Positions 1 to 11,548 of a DNA stretch of 64,000 bases are shown in pieces. The stretch lies in assembly GCA_035772405.1 (NCBI GenBank), contig JAYKKM010000260.1, positions 434,001-498,000 of the forward strand, read 5' to 3'. The notes under the pieces were generated by a model, which saw only the letters and a list, made by a program, of their open reading frames with translations, was not told the origin of the DNA and ran no database searches. Source of the DNA: Chrysogorgia sp. JL179-B06. Taxonomy: Eukaryota > Cnidaria > Anthozoa > Scleralcyonacea > Chrysogorgiidae. Numbering within the stretch: the first letter of the stretch is position 1; each line of letters starts with the position of its first letter. Made by a program: the position numbers and the translations under genes.

Positions 1-745
1 CTGAGGACCATACTGCAGAAGAGCTCGGACATTGCTTGGGCGAGATCCTGACGCTTTGGGGTCTTGACCCCGAAAAGTTGACAGCCATAACAACCGACAA
101 TGGGGCTAATATTGCGAAAGCATGCAGAGACAACAACTGGTGCAACGTCAGACACTCTTCATCTTTTTTTTCAACTAACACAATTACGAAAGAACCGCGT
201 TTAACACGTGCACTGGGTGTTTGCAGGAAGACTGTTGCAGCTTTTAGCACAAGTTGGAAAAAAAAGAAGTCTCTTTCAGAAGCCCAAATTCAATAGGAGC
301 CAGGGGTACCTCCAGTGAAACTTGCATTGGTACGTATTTTTTCTTTTGACAGGTGAAATTTATTACCTTTTTTGAGATGTATTTAGCTAGTGTATTTATT
401 GAATGAAACAATCATAGTTCTTTCACTTTGTTTTCTGTGTTTTTATATTATAGCAATGTTCAACTCGTTGGGGTTCTACTCATTGCATGATTGCAAGAGT
501 CTTGAAAAATAAGGCCATTTGTCGCATGCTTAGACGATAGGGACACAGCCCACTTAGTCCTGAAATGGCAAGACCTTGAAGTACTGGAGGCAGTTGATGC
601 CACCCTTGCACCGCTGATTTTACCAATATCATGAGTGGAAGTAAGTATGTTACCATCTCAGTGCTGAAACCAATCCTCCATCGGCTCAAACAACAGGAAC
701 TTGCGGCAAAGAGCGATGACCAACCATTAACAGTCTCTATCAATA

Positions 746-2732
746 GAAAAATTCTGAATGGTTTGCGTGCTCCTTCCTTGACGAAAGATATGGGACGGTA
801 ATTGAACAACTGGTGGAAGATGGGAAAAAGGTCACAGATAAAAACACCATCGCTGAGACTTTGAACTCTTTCTTTATAAACCAACCTAAGAATTTGGTAA
901 AGTCACTTGGGCTTGAAAGCTTATTTCCGAATTTATCACACATCCAACGAAGTAATAGTGCGATTGACATCCCTCATATCACACATAAGAAAGTTGCTGA
1001 TTTATTATTATCGATTCCGACCCACAAAGCTACCGGTGATGACGGCATTAGCGCCAAGCTTTTACGTATTGCTGCACCAGCAATATTACCATCTCTCACC
1101 AAATTATTAAACAAATGCTTGGATTCAGACTTTCCCTGCCATTTGGAAGATTGCCAAAGTTACACCCATTTTTAAAAGAAATGGTAGCAGTGACGATAAG
1201 AAAAATTACAGGCCGATATCAGTGTTTCCAGTTATTTCCAAACTTTTAGAGAAACACATTTACGAGCACCTGTGCATGTTCCTAAAAGACAACGGATTGC
1301 TCTATAAATTACAGTCCGGTTTCAGAAAGTTATTTTCCACCGAGACTGCGCTTATAAGATTGGTTGATCAACTGTTACTGGACCTTGATGAGAACAAAGT
1401 CTCTGGTATGCTCTTTGTTGATTACAAAAAGGCGTTTGATCTCATAGACCACCAACTGCTAATATCAAAATTGCAGGCATTAGGGGTGGGTGACAAATTT
1501 TTACCACTGTTCCGTGATTATTTGACCGGTCGACGGCAATATTGATGGTGTTTGTTCAACTTCCAAGATGGTGACTATGGGTGTTCCCCAGGGAAGCATA
1601 TTGGGACCAGTGCTATTTCTTGTATTCATCAACGATCTTCCTGCCGCACTCCAACACTCTGTTGCTGATATATATGCAGATGACACAACCATCAGTTATT
1701 CAGTTGATTATAAAGTGGCACCCGCAGCCCTTACTGAACGTTTGCAATCAGATATAAATGAGCTGGAGAACTGGTCTTCTAATAATAGAATGATCATAAA
1801 TGCATCTAAATCTAAGTCGATGATTGTTACAGGGAAACGTCTAGATAATAAAATGGTGCACTCTTTGTTGCAAGTGAAGTTAAATTCAGTAGACCTCGAA
1901 CAAGTAAGCACATTTAACCTTCTTGGATTAAGGATTGATAGTCAGCTACGTTTTGATGATCATGTTGACCATGTCTGCAAGAAGCTGGCACAACGAATTG
2001 CAGTTTTGAGAAAGATCAAACGATTTCTGCCATTGGAGCAGCGAATTCTTTATTATAACGCCATGGTTAAGCAGTCAATGATGTACGCTTCCATTGTGTG
2101 GACGTCTTCCACTGTAAATAACATCGTAAATAACAAAAAAGTCTTCAAGCTCCAGAAGCGTGCTGCTCGTGTAATTTTAGATGCAGACACGCGGTCAAAT
2201 AGCGTACAGCTTTTTAAGAAATTAAAATGGATTCCTTTTTTCGACGAAGTTAAAATAAATAAATGTTTTTATATACATAAGCGTCTGTATGGAGAATGTG
2301 CCCCTTAACATGTAATTTTGACATACATAAGAGGTCTAGCCGTTTTGGTGCCGTAAATCTTGTATGTCCACGCTACAAACGCGAAACTGAAGGGGGTCGA
2401 TCATTCTCAGTGTCAGCCTGCACACTTTGGAACTCGCTTCCAAATAGTATTAAGAAACTGAACTGTGTAGATAATTTTAAGAAAGTACTCTTCGAACATT
2501 TTTTCAACAATGTTAATAACTTAGATAATTTTATTATATCAATTCCATAATTTTTACTAGTTCTTAATTTATTTTACTTTTATATATATTATATCTTATT
2601 AATTTATCTGTATTTATAATTAACCTATTATGCATGTAATTATCCTAGTATAGAGGGCCACTGGTTATTCAGTTTTTAACTGTTATGTGTTTCACCCTCT
2701 TATAAATAAAGTTGGTTATTATTATTATTATA
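746..2732 (+). mobile_element. 5'-truncated LINE (jockey/CR1-like) inserted in the hAT
   Basis: A non-LTR retrotransposon fragment lies between two halves of the hAT gene. Reading frames 813-1175, 1222-1545, 1568-2308 and 2296-2550 form one decayed reverse transcriptase: KATGDDGIS, then FVDYKKAFDLIDH (motif A), GVPQGSILGPVLF (motif B), YADDTT (motif C, catalytic pair), then thumb and a C-terminal TLWNSLP segment. At least three frameshifts separate the frames. The 3' end has an AATAAA-like box and a TTATTATTATTA tail (2717-2732). The endonuclease is missing, as expected from 5' truncation at insertion. The exact 5' edge is uncertain by tens of bases. Confidence 0.85.
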
Positions 2733-3299
2733 AGGTATGTTCTGAAGACTGAAATTATTAGAAAATATATGTTATAATATACTTGTAAGTGTAACTTTTT
2801 CATCAGAGAATTGGAATGGTAAATTATTGTTGTTTATATTAATAACGTATATGATTTTTAAATGCTATTTTTTAGATCGATTTTTTCATTGACAATTATT
2901 GTGAACAGACAGTCAGATGATGATGATGTGTCTGAGTTGAATGCTGTCAGACATGCTCTTTTAAAAGAAGCTGTATTCATTTCCGTATACGTCCCTGAAG
3001 AAGAGGAGGTAGCGGTATGTCATCCACCACCATCGAAAGTCAAGAAGACGCTTGGCTCTTACCAGAATGCAAACGTCTTCACAGGCATCATTGGCACAGT
3101 CTCCACGGGATGGACTGGACAAAGAGATAGTAAAATACAAAGAAATTACAACTATTGACAGAGATGACGACCTGCTACGGTGGTGGAAGTGTCACGTTCG
3201 CCTTTATGCTCAGTCAGCTTACACGGAAATATCTTGCGATACCAGCCAGCAGTTCGCCGTCTGAGAGATTGTTCAGCAAAGCCGGTCAGGTCATAAGTC

Positions 3300-3463
3300 C
3301 AGGGCCGCCGAGAGGGGAGGGTAGCCGGGGCAACTGCCCCGGGGCCCAGCCATAATTGAGGGGACTGCGAATACGGCGCCACGCAAATCCGGGGCCATCT
3401 GAGGCATTTAGGGGCCCACAAGACTACATGTTCCTGGGCCCATCCTGTCTCTCGGCGGCCCTG
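3300..3463. mobile_element. 164-bp hAT-type MITE
   Basis: Ends are inverted (CAGGGCCGCCGAGAG near 3300; CTCTCGGCGGCCCTG ending 3463). Flanks CATAAGTC (3292-3299) and TATAACTC (3464-3471) match at 6 of 8 bases, fitting an old 8-bp hAT target duplication. It splits the last coding part of the hAT transposase. Confidence 0.75.
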
Positions 3464-3536
3464 TATAACTCCACAGCAAGCCCAGCTGAAGCCTGACAAA
3501 GCGAACATGCTGGTGTTTCTTGCAGAAAATTTGTGA

Positions 3537-3960
3537 TTGCCAAACTAAATATTAATATCTAAAGAATACAACTTTTAGCCTTGTAACAAAACTTTAATTT
3601 AACAAATATTGAAATATGACTGTTAACAAAATAAACAAATAGTACAGAGCCAAATCATCGGACTCCTGTGATTTTAGTTTTATATTGTTAGTATTTTTAT
3701 CTAATTGCTGCAACAGAAAAATACAGGTTTATCTGGCTGCGAAACAGGTTGAATTATCAGAAATAAAGCCAGATTTACACTACGAAAAAATGCACACTTT
3801 TTTTGAAAACTCACGACATTTTTGCCGTTTAATAACACATTAAGTTTCTATTGCAGTGAAATATCGATATATCGGTATTTTTTTTCTGGTATCGATATTC
3901 GGGTTTTTCCATACGCATCAGCCTAGATTAAGGGTTTTGCCCAAATCCAGTCAGGAACAT
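3537..3960. other. AT-rich non-coding stretch
   Basis: No gene seen. An AATATCGATATATCG palindromic motif near 3858-3880 resembles hAT terminal sequence but has no confirmed partner. Confidence 0.4.
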
Positions 3961-3962
3961 GC

Positions 3963-4993
3963 ATGATCACCATGTGCATAACTCAACATATCCCGACTTT
4001 TTTGCAGATTTCTTTTTTCGGTTCGGACTTTTTTTCCCCGGTGAATGTCTTAAATTCCACGTATTCTCGCGGGAGCCTATCCACCTCACAACGCCGAGGA
4101 CTTATTATCTTGTATAATAAAGGTGACTGGTTGGAAACCAAGAATTGGCATCCCATAAGCCTGCTGAATGCAGATTACAAGATTGCAACAGGAACGATTG
4201 TGGCCGCCTCCTCAGTGGTATCACCCGATCAAACTTGTGGCATCTCCGGTCGAACAATCTCGGAAAATCTGAGTGTTCCGGGATGTTATAGATTACACCA
4301 ACTCCCGGCCACTTTCCTCTCTTTAGATCAGGAAAAGGCATTCAACCGCTTGATTTGGATTGCTTTTGTGCACGTTGACTGCCATGAAGTTTGTGCCCAG
4401 TTTTAGTGAATGGATTGTCATCTTTTTTTTTTGTTCTTCCCGTTGGGTACGGCAAGGCTGCCCTTTATCACCTGCTGTACATCCTGTGTGTGAAGGAACT
4501 AGCGTACAACTTACGCACTTGCCTGGTCTCCACTTACCAAACTCCATGCAAGAGCTGCATTAATCATGCTATGCAGACACCACTATTGTCGTCACTTCCG
4601 ATGCCTCATTGCCGCAGGTGTTCAACGTATATATAATACGAGATCCGCGCCGGCGCCAAGCTAAACCGCGGCAAGTCGAACGGGTTGTGGATCAGGCTTG
4701 GAAGAACCGGACTGACATGCCTCACAACTTAACGTGGGTTAATGAACTCCCAGTACTTGGGGCCTCCGACAACACTGTAGCAACCTGGGAAACCAATGTT
4801 GGCAAAGTCGAGAAAAGGCTCTCTTCTTGGAAGGGGCGTACACTCTCATATCAAGGACTTACTAATTAATGCCCTAGCCCTGTCACAAATATGGCACCTT
4901 TGCACTGACCACATGTGTTTTTATGGGACTGATGAGGAAACGTTGGAACACCTTTTTTATTGGGTCTTCTTGTCGCTTCTCGTTTGGCAGTAG
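3963..4993 (+). pseudogene. L1-like LINE reverse transcriptase relic
   Basis: Short frames in shifting phase match RT order. KKGDW..ETKNWHPISLLNADYKI (about 4110-4180) is the RT fingers region, PDQTCGISGRTISENL follows, then LSLDQEKAFNRL (motif A). A GCPLSPA segment near 4455 is motif B. Downstream, WKNRTDMPHNLTWVNELPVLG and SSWKGRTLSYQG correspond to the thumb/connection. A zinc-finger-like FYGTDEETLEHLFYW segment (about 4918-4965) ends it. Many stops and frameshifts are present and no YxDD box is readable. Confidence 0.7.
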
Positions 4994-5049
4994 CCGCGTG
5001 TTACTTTTAGGGAACTGGTGGAAGACAATTCCCAGCCAGTTGCCAAGCC

Positions 5050-5392
5050 TTATTTTCCTGCGGTGACTTGTTCGCTCTGAATAAGGTGTGTCCCACTTTC
5101 TCCTTGGGCAATCAGCTCGAAGAGATCGTACACTCTGACCTATTTTTCAGAGGCCATCCCATGTCACTAACACCCTTTTCCTCCAAGAAATGGGCTACCA
5201 TAGCCCGGCTCCCCTACGGGGTTGCCGATGACCTTTTAAAGAACATCTTGTCTGGCTATGGTGAGGTCTAGAAGCTCCAGTATGAGACCCACGACAGTCT
5301 ACAATCTGCTGTGAGACAAGCACTCATGGTCATCCGTAGGCCAATCCCTTTGCGTATTAGAGTGCAGGGTTACCCCTGCAAATGTGTTCTAT
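5050..5392 (+). pseudogene. LINE ORF1-like (RRM / zinc-knuckle) fragment
   Basis: The frame reads FSSKKWATIARLPYG, then DLLKNILSGYGEV, then after a stop a segment ending PIPLRIRVQGYPC. This resembles RNA-binding ORF1 proteins of some LINEs, where an RRM-like fold precedes CCHC knuckles. The knuckle itself is not seen. It lies between two RT relics, so assignment to either LINE is inference. Confidence 0.5.
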
Positions 5393-5419
5393 TGCAGACA
5401 GTCCCACATCTGCTTCATT

Positions 5420-6320
5420 GAAAGCGACTTCCAACAGATTTCCAAACTCCCTCAATTGGCTAAAGTCCTTGAAAAGATACAACTTAAGTTGAACAGATTA
5501 ATAACAGTCAGCATGCATTCACCAGTGAACAATCTACGGTGTCTGCGCTGGCATGTATCAATCAGAACTGTTTCGATGCAATAGCCAACTGACGTGATGG
5601 AAACAACGGTATTTATGCACTGTTCATAAACTTTCGAAAGGCCTTTGACCTGATGGAACACGGAATCCTGTTGAAAAAGCTGGCTGATATGAACGTGACA
5701 AAAGGCTTCTGGCTGTCAAGCTTCTTAGAGGGAATGAGTCAACAGGTAAATCTGGGAGGTATCCTATCCTTGATTAAACCTTGCCCTACTGGTATTCCTC
5801 AAGGGTCCGTCATATCTCCTGCACTATTCAACGCACATGTAAACGATCTCGAAAACTCGATTCCTGTTCATCTCTCCATTAATCCAAGCAAATATGCAGA
5901 CGATTGCACTCAGGACGAAATTGTATCATGCATTAAGTCACATGCAAGAAGTTCCATTCCGGAGCCTTCCATTCTCGAAAAAGTGTTTTTCTCACTCAAA
6001 ACAGTGACAACATTTAAAAAACAGTCGGATTGCTCTAAAAATGGTTTTATTGCGTTCAGCGCCTAAGACAGCATATTTTGGTTACTTTTTAGCAAATTTG
6101 ATATTTTGCATCAAATTTGGGAGAAAAACACTTTTTTTTTAAATTGCTTGAAGTATGGCACCAAAAAAACCTCAAATGAAATTGTCACATAGAGAAGATG
6201 ATTAAGTCGGTATTACGTGTTACTGGATGAAAGTTAGGACAATTCTGGAGTATGCTGCACCAGTATGGGGAGGGCTGCCATAATATCTTCAGGAAGAAAA
6301 CGAGAAAATTCAGACTAAAT
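5420..6320 (+). pseudogene. LINE reverse transcriptase relic (jockey/CR1-like)
   Basis: Frames join as QLAKVLEKIQLKLNRLI (about 5455-5500), then a stop-containing segment, then GIYALFINFRKAFDLMEHG (motif A, about 5605-5660), CPTGIPQGSVISPALF (motif B, about 5783-5830) and KYADDCTQDE (motif C with both catalytic aspartates, about 5890-5920). A C-terminal piece ILEYAAPVWGGLP lies at about 6243-6280. Frameshifts and a stop near 5610 kill the frame. The element is missing its 5' half. Confidence 0.8.
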
Positions 6321-6482
6321 GAACACCCACGCCAACACCCTGATGATCCTTCCCGACCAAGGCAAAGTAGCCCGAACCTCATCTGGTGACCTGTACACCA
6401 ATGGATCCATGTGGCACTACACCAACTCAACATCCTATTTAAGGACTGGCGCTTCATCCACCGAGCCCACCTAAATTACAGG
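6321..6482 (+). pseudogene. Fragment of a second LINE ORF (R2/NeSL-like)
   Basis: The strand reads PDQGKVARTSSGDLYTNGSM and then GASSTEPT with a frame change. Together with the endonuclease-like block at 8.23-8.64 kb it looks like the C-terminal half of a LINE with a restriction-like endonuclease, split by the material between. Family assignment is weak for this short piece. Confidence 0.4.
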
Positions 6483-6496
6483 CTCTCTGTAAAGAA

Positions 6497-6655
6497 CCGA
6501 AACCGGAAATGATTGCAAAAAACTGCTAAAATGACTCACTAAAAACCGCCAAAAATGCTTATTTCCTGCCGAATGTTAACAACATTGGAGACGGTGGTCG
6601 TTTATAGCGACGAAGAAGATTGTGATATTGAGGTAATTTCCCTCTTTTGTATTAA
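6497..6655 (+). repeat. Left arm of an inverted duplication (partner 7765-7912)
   Basis: About 150 bp here (from GAAACCGGAAATGATTGC to GATATTGAGGTAATTTCCC) recur in reverse complement at about 7765-7912 with point differences and small indels. Both copies contain CCGCCAAAAATGCTTATTTCC and GTCGTTTATAGCGACGAAG. They flank 1.1 kb holding a MITE and a hairpin. They may be long ends of one element or an inverted segmental copy. Confidence 0.75.
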
Positions 6656-7222
6656 TTTATGTATGCTAGTACACAAATTATTGCTATGCACTAGTGACTG
6701 TGATTCACCTTTAGGAGATCAAATACAATAACTTGCTTAGTTGCTGCTTATTAAATAAACCGTACACATACTACACATGTATGTTTGCAGCTAGGCTTAT
6801 GTGAAAAGTCAGGCTGTTGAATAATAGTAAGAGTTAGATCCCCCTGACATTCGAGGGATCTATCTGATTTAGCTCATGATTGAGGAGGTTTTCTAACAAA
6901 GTTTTGTCCATTTTATCCACCTTGGACAAAGGTTTCCCTAGTTTTTCCTTCATTTCTTATCTAATTAGTATTCATGGTCTTTATGCTAGATAAAGCCAGC
7001 GGTACATCAAAGAAAACCGACTCAATCATCAACTAGGTTTATTTTGTTGTGAGACTACTTGTTACATTTAATGAAACTGATTTAAAGAATGGGGCTATAG
7101 ATGTGATATTAACAATAAACAGCTATGAAAATACTTTTGATCAACTGTAAAAAATCCCTTTATGTTCTACATTTGTGGCCTTTTAATTGTTTATAATCGA
7201 GCGCGTAGCCACACTTTCATTA

Positions 7223-7426
7223 TACAGAGTGTCCCAAAAAAAAGGCTACCTTTTCAAATTCAAATGAGCGTGTTAATTCAAACAACCTATTGTGTATAAA
7301 ACTGTGTGTTTTTACGCATTCGTAGTTCAAAAGGGATAATGAATTTCAAAGAACTACAATAGGTTGCTTGAATTAACATGCTAATTTGAATTTGAAAAGG
7401 TAGCCTTTTTTTTGGGACACCCTGTA
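7223..7426. mobile_element. Mariner-type MITE (204 bp)
   Basis: Inverted ends of about 45 bp start TACAGAGTGTCCC and finish GGGACACCCTGTA, flanked by TA on both sides (7221-7222, 7427-7428). The CAGGGTGTCCC end is typical of mariner elements. No transposase is encoded. Confidence 0.85.
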
Positions 7427-7617
7427 TATATTTGTAACTTTAAAATATTACAACGAACAGTGCCAATGAATCGTGACAAATCAGCGTGACATAAACGAGA
7501 TTTGTTAATGTATATTTCAGCTAGACGTAACGTCTAGTAGTGAAGCGAGTTTAACGGTAAAGCAGGTTTATTTGGCATTTTTTTACAAAATAATTGTATT
7601 AAATCGTTATTAAAATG

Positions 7618-7745
7618 TTCTTACTTGTTAATTTTGTTGACCATCGGACAAATTACAGGCAACCAGACCAGAAAGGCAACGAGTCGGTGTTTACATCAAT
7701 TAACACCGACTCGTTGCCTTTCTCGACAAAATTAACAAATAAGAA
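7618..7745. repeat. Nested hairpin repeat
   Basis: Inner arms GAAAGGCAACGAGTCGGTGT (7671-7691) and its exact reverse complement (7702-7722) enclose a 10-nt loop. Outer arms (7618-7640 and 7722-7745) are near-perfect complements with a spacer between outer and inner left arms. Probably a foldback element. Confidence 0.8.
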
Positions 7746-7764
7746 CAACAAGTAAGAGGGAAAT

Positions 7765-7912
7765 TACCTCAATATCACAATCTTCGTCGCTATAAACGAC
7801 CACTGTCTCCGTGTTGTAAATATTCGGCCGGGAAATAAGCATTTTTGGCGGTTTTTAGGAGGTTTTTAGCGATCACTTCCGGTTTCGGCGATTTTCGGAT
7901 TCGGTCGTTTCG
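7765..7912 (-). repeat. Right arm of the inverted duplication (partner 6497-6655)
   Basis: Reverse-complement copy of the 6497-6655 block. On the minus strand it reads SPKPEVIAKNLLKTAKNAYF, also weakly visible in the other arm, so the repeat may derive from a coding exon followed by a GTAATT donor-like site. I do not recognise the protein. Confidence 0.7.
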
Positions 7913-8231
7913 GTTTCCGTTCTTTACAGAGACCCTAAATTGCATCCTCCTCAACAGCCGAAAGCTGCTGGTCTGCCTGTTCTCCGACCTGCCGACACTG
8001 TACCGACAACGAAACGCTGGGTAGCGATCTGCCAGAGACACGATAGTGGACTGCTTCACGAATGCTAACGTTTTGGTGGTGTTGTTGACATTCTAGTATT
8101 ACGTAATGTTGGACTATAATTAGTATTACATGAAGTTTTAAGTTGTTGTTTTTCCTTATCGCATGGACGATGTATTGACATTTAAATTGTAAGATATAAA
8201 GTGTAAATTATGTATTATTATCGAAAGCATT

Positions 8232-8640
8232 ATCAACCAGAAACATAAATATCAACAGATGTCACTACCGACAGCTGTATCCTCGACACCCACTCCCTCC
8301 TCCGTCCTGACATCGTGATCGAAGAAAATGACCGAGTGACGATCATCGACGTGACCTGCCCCTTCAAGAATGATCCTGACGTCTTGCTGTAAGCTGGCCA
8401 ATGCAAGCTGATGAAATATGAACCCATCAAGCAACACTTCCTTGGTCTTGGTAAGCAATGCTCGGTGCATGCTTTTGGTACCTGGTTCCCTCCTAACGAG
8501 ATGGTCCTACACCACCTTATTAATATTATAAGCAACTCTTCTGCAGCGACGTCATCCACGGATCCTCCCTCATCTACCGCCAACACCTTGGAATTGAGAC
8601 AGCTAACCACCTCCGGGCGGCTGCCAAAGATTAAAGATTT
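8232..8640 (+). pseudogene. LINE restriction-like endonuclease fragment (R2/NeSL-like)
   Basis: In one plus frame the sequence reads LRPDIVIEENDRVTIIDVTC and PFKNDP, then KYEPIKQHFLGLGKQCSVHA, then FGTWFPPNEMVLHHL in the frame opening at 8411. The RPD-(about 12)-DVTCP pattern is the PD-(D/E)XK core of the endonuclease at the C-terminus of R2-like LINEs. A stop after DVLL (about 8390) breaks it. It ends just before the Kolobok insertion at 8674. Confidence 0.7.
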
Positions 8641-8934
8641 CGAAAACAACTCAATATCTCTAACAATTATTAAAGTGCCTATGACCCAAAAATTTATAAC
8701 ACCAGTAAAGAAAGTACGTAACGTACTTATTTTAATTCCGGAAAAACTACGCCGATCAAATTATTTTTGAACGAGTTATTAACGGCCAAAGTTGGTGGAA
8801 AAGCGCTCAATATTTTAAAAAGTCGCGTATCAAGGGGGACTGGGTCTGTGACGTCATTTACGGAACGTCGACACTATCAACAATCAAAACATGGTTTTAG
8901 GTTTTTGTAACCTGCGATTTATGATGTAAATAGG

Positions 8935-9878
8935 ATGTCATCTTCCAGTTCCGACTCGGAAAATAGTCAAAACGACTCGGAGTACAACTTTTTCACCGGA
9001 AATGTTTTCGAAGTCGAAGAAGGAGCTTCAGGAGTGGAAAACTTGTCGGACGACAATATAGATAATACTCGTGCAAATGTTCCGTACGCAGACGAACCAC
9101 TAGCTGACGAAGGTTGGTTGGTAGAATATAACAAGCAAATGGTAGTAAACGAAGAAAGAGAAAGATAATTTTCCCGACGATTAGAAGGCAGTGAACCCGT
9201 CGAAGCCTGGTAAGAATTGTATTAGAAGTACTGTTTTGTACAACTGTATTTTATGTATATACAAACCAGAAGCGTGATCTATCAATTGACAATCGTTTGT
9301 GATTTAGTTTCTGTATGTATTAAATACCGATTACATTTTTCCTCTCAGGTGCAAATGTGGTCATTGTCGAATCGAACTCCTTCAATGTACCAAGGAGTGT
9401 TACTGTTGTACTGAAATTGATGGCTGTATGGAAGCCCTTAATGATACTTTAGTTCTACAAGATGTCAGCGAAGTACCACCGTGCGTAACATTACATCCAG
9501 GCTTCACAGTAGTTTGTCTTGAGAAATGGTCCTTACGACAAGCTGCCAGGAAGCACAAGACAAGAGACCAAAGAAAGTATAAACAGACCGGAACGGAAAC
9601 AGAGTAAGTACAGTATAGAATATATTATGTGAACATGACATTGTGTTGTACGGTGTTTTGTCATCTCGGATTGGGTCCAGATTGTTCCTTACAGGCGTCT
9701 TTCTTATTTTCAAACAGATTCTTGCGTCTCGTTGCGTACCGCGAATGTACGTATTTTAATCCACGGATATCTCGGGAATAAAAGAATACCTCTGCCTGCT
9801 TGTACATATCATTCAATAAGGAGTACATTTAAAGTAGGAAAAGAAGAATTTACTGGTTTTAGAGAAGATAATGAATGA
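8935..9878 (+). pseudogene. P2X7 intracellular-domain-like ORF of the Kolobok
   Basis: Three exons can be joined at GT-AG sites: 8935-9209, 9349-about 9602, and 9718-9878. Exon 1 encodes an acidic, serine-rich N-terminus. Exon 2 carries the cysteine cluster (CKCGHC, then CYCC and a further C) typical of the P2X7 C-terminal ballast-like zinc domain found in many invertebrate transposon proteins. Exon 3 holds FLRLVAYRECTYF and, in another frame, GYLGNKRIPLPACTYHSIR, so a frameshift lies between them. A TAA at 9166-9168 interrupts exon 1 in frame. The ORF is therefore decayed although the transposase beside it still looks readable. Its role in transposition is unknown to me. Confidence 0.75.
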
Positions 9879-10614
9879 TTTTACATTGTCTACTGAACCT
9901 AACTAGCTTATTCGCCGTCGTTCTGTCTTGCATTTTTTGGGCAATTGGTCACATTTTTATGTCCTTTCATTGGGTTTTTGCATACTCTGCAGCAACGAGT
10001 TTTTCTTGGGTTCACTTGGACATTTGACACTATATAATCATAAATAGACAAAAAACTAAAAGGTGAACATATTGTACACCAAATAACATCACACTAGTGT
10101 GGTGGGATGCAAAAATGGGTTCTACTGTATTTACCTGGAGCTGTAGACGTAGTGGGTGGGACATTGATCGCTTTCATTTGTTTTCGTTCAAGGTGAATTT
10201 TAATAGCATCTTGTTTTGGTTGCTTCTCTAGCACTGAGTTCATTGGAGATGGTGTCATTGCAATTAATGTAGCTTTGGCTGTATTCAGTGTCTTTTTGTC
10301 CATTGTTATCATGGTTTTAAATATCTCATCCACATAAGCTATAAAATACAAAAGTTCACAATTTGAAAGAGCCCTTATATCCCACATTTTAACTGTCAGA
10401 AAACTGACCAAAATCTTGTCTGACACGAACTTCCCGAACTGTGACTTGTCCATTTTTGAACTTTGGGTAGGTCACCTTCAGCCGGTTTTGTCCACTTGAT
10501 TCTGTTATGGTTTTTCGATCCAAATTGTAGTTAAAATGAAGTACAGCAATGATATGCCTAAAAGATAAAGCATACTATAAATAATTATATATACAGTAGA
10601 CCTTCAAAATTGAC

Positions 10615-10706
10615 TTACTTTTAGAATCATACCTACAGAACATCCCGACATAGGAATATTATTACTTTTAGAATCATACCTACAGAACATCCCGACATAG
10701 GAATAT
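10615..10706. repeat. 45-bp tandem duplication in the Kolobok
   Basis: Two near-identical units (10615-10659 and 10662-10706) cover the exon 9/intron boundary of the Kolobok transposase, duplicating the end of the exon and its 5' splice region. Confidence 0.9.
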
Positions 10707-10921
10707 GCCACCATCTTTGGGGAAAACTGGTTTAAGGTGGAGTGGAATCCTTCTATACAGCTTGTCTGTTCTTTTGGGGAAGCTTTTCTTATCCCATTGA
10801 CAAGTCGTTTATTAGTAAGGGCACCATAAGTAGTATAGAGAGTGGGGGTGCGAGCCCAATCGATGTCAACCATAAATATGAATGCCGAAACATCGCCAAA
10901 TTTATGCCAAATCGCGATTCG

Positions 10922-11011
10922 ACAAAATTTGGTGTTATTTCGGCACATTCACATTTGCGGATAACATTGAATAAGCTCGAACCCCCACTCTCTATACTAC
11001 TATGGCGTTCG
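10922..11011 (-). repeat. 90-bp insert carrying a second, diverged Polinton end
   Basis: Absent from the right repeat. Its reverse complement contains AGTAGTATAGAGAGTGGGGG followed by sequence resembling, but clearly diverged from, the element's own first 90 bp. The insert is bounded by TTCG on both sides. The left end therefore forms a near-palindrome with the outer terminus. Confidence 0.85.
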
Positions 11012-11109
11012 TTAATTAGGCTAAACACCCCTCACGTTTTCTACTCAATTGATGTCAAACACGCGCGAGACTCACGAGACAATACCAAATTTAACGAAAA
11101 TCGCGATTT

Positions 11110-11400
11110 TACTTAATTTGGTGTCATTTCAGTCACATTTCTAAAAATAGAAAGTGTCGTTTCAAAATTTTCGCAAATAGAAAGTGTCGTTTCAACATTT
11201 TCACAAATTTATCAAATCACATTTAGGAAAAATAGAAAGTGTCGTTTCAACATTTTCACAAATTTATGTCAAATCACATTTAGGAAAATAGTCGTTTCAA
11301 CATTTTCATAAGTTTACGTCACATTTAAAAAAAATAATAGAAAGTGTCGTTTCAACATTTTCACAAATTTATGTCACATTTAAAAAATAGAAAGTGTCAG
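11110..11400. repeat. Subterminal tandem repeats, left
   Basis: Irregular copies of about 50-60 bp share AATAGAAAGTGTCGTTTCAA and CATTTTCACAAATTTATG. The matching array is at 28590-28850. Copy number and spacing differ slightly between the ends. They could be binding sites for element proteins or replication-related; that is inference. Confidence 0.85.
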
Positions 11401-11548
11401 AAATTAGATTATTGCCACCTGTTAATAATAGATTAGTCCGTTTGTTCACTATTTTCAGCGTTTGTCGCACTTCTAAAATGGTGATCGTACACATATTTCG
11501 ACGTTGTGATTCCTCCCGACAACAAACCCAAGAAAGGCACGTACGGTG

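Larger units (their letters stand above)
1..3536 (+). pseudogene. hAT (ZBED-like) transposase relic, interrupted
   Basis: Pieces of one hAT transposase lie in order on the plus strand. The first (about 1-334) reads a core segment with LTAITTDNGANIAKAC. A second exon starts near 454 after an AG acceptor and reads TRWGST, then in shifting frames a segment ending at VSIN near 745. The sequence resumes near 2876, passes through the C-terminal dimerisation region (LRWWK, then YLAIPASSSPSERLFSKAG) and ends in PDKANMLVFLAENL with TGA at 3534-3536. Two insertions split it: a LINE (about 746-2732) and a small hAT MITE (3300-3463). There are in-frame stops (294-296) and frameshifts. The family call rests on the SSPSERLFS dimerisation signature. 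The 5' part lies outside the window. It is certainly inactive. Confidence 0.8.

Noticed and set aside
11110..11400. Subterminal repeats as a CRISPR-like array
   Set aside because: Irregular spacing, no unique spacers, mirrored at the other end of a eukaryotic mobile element.
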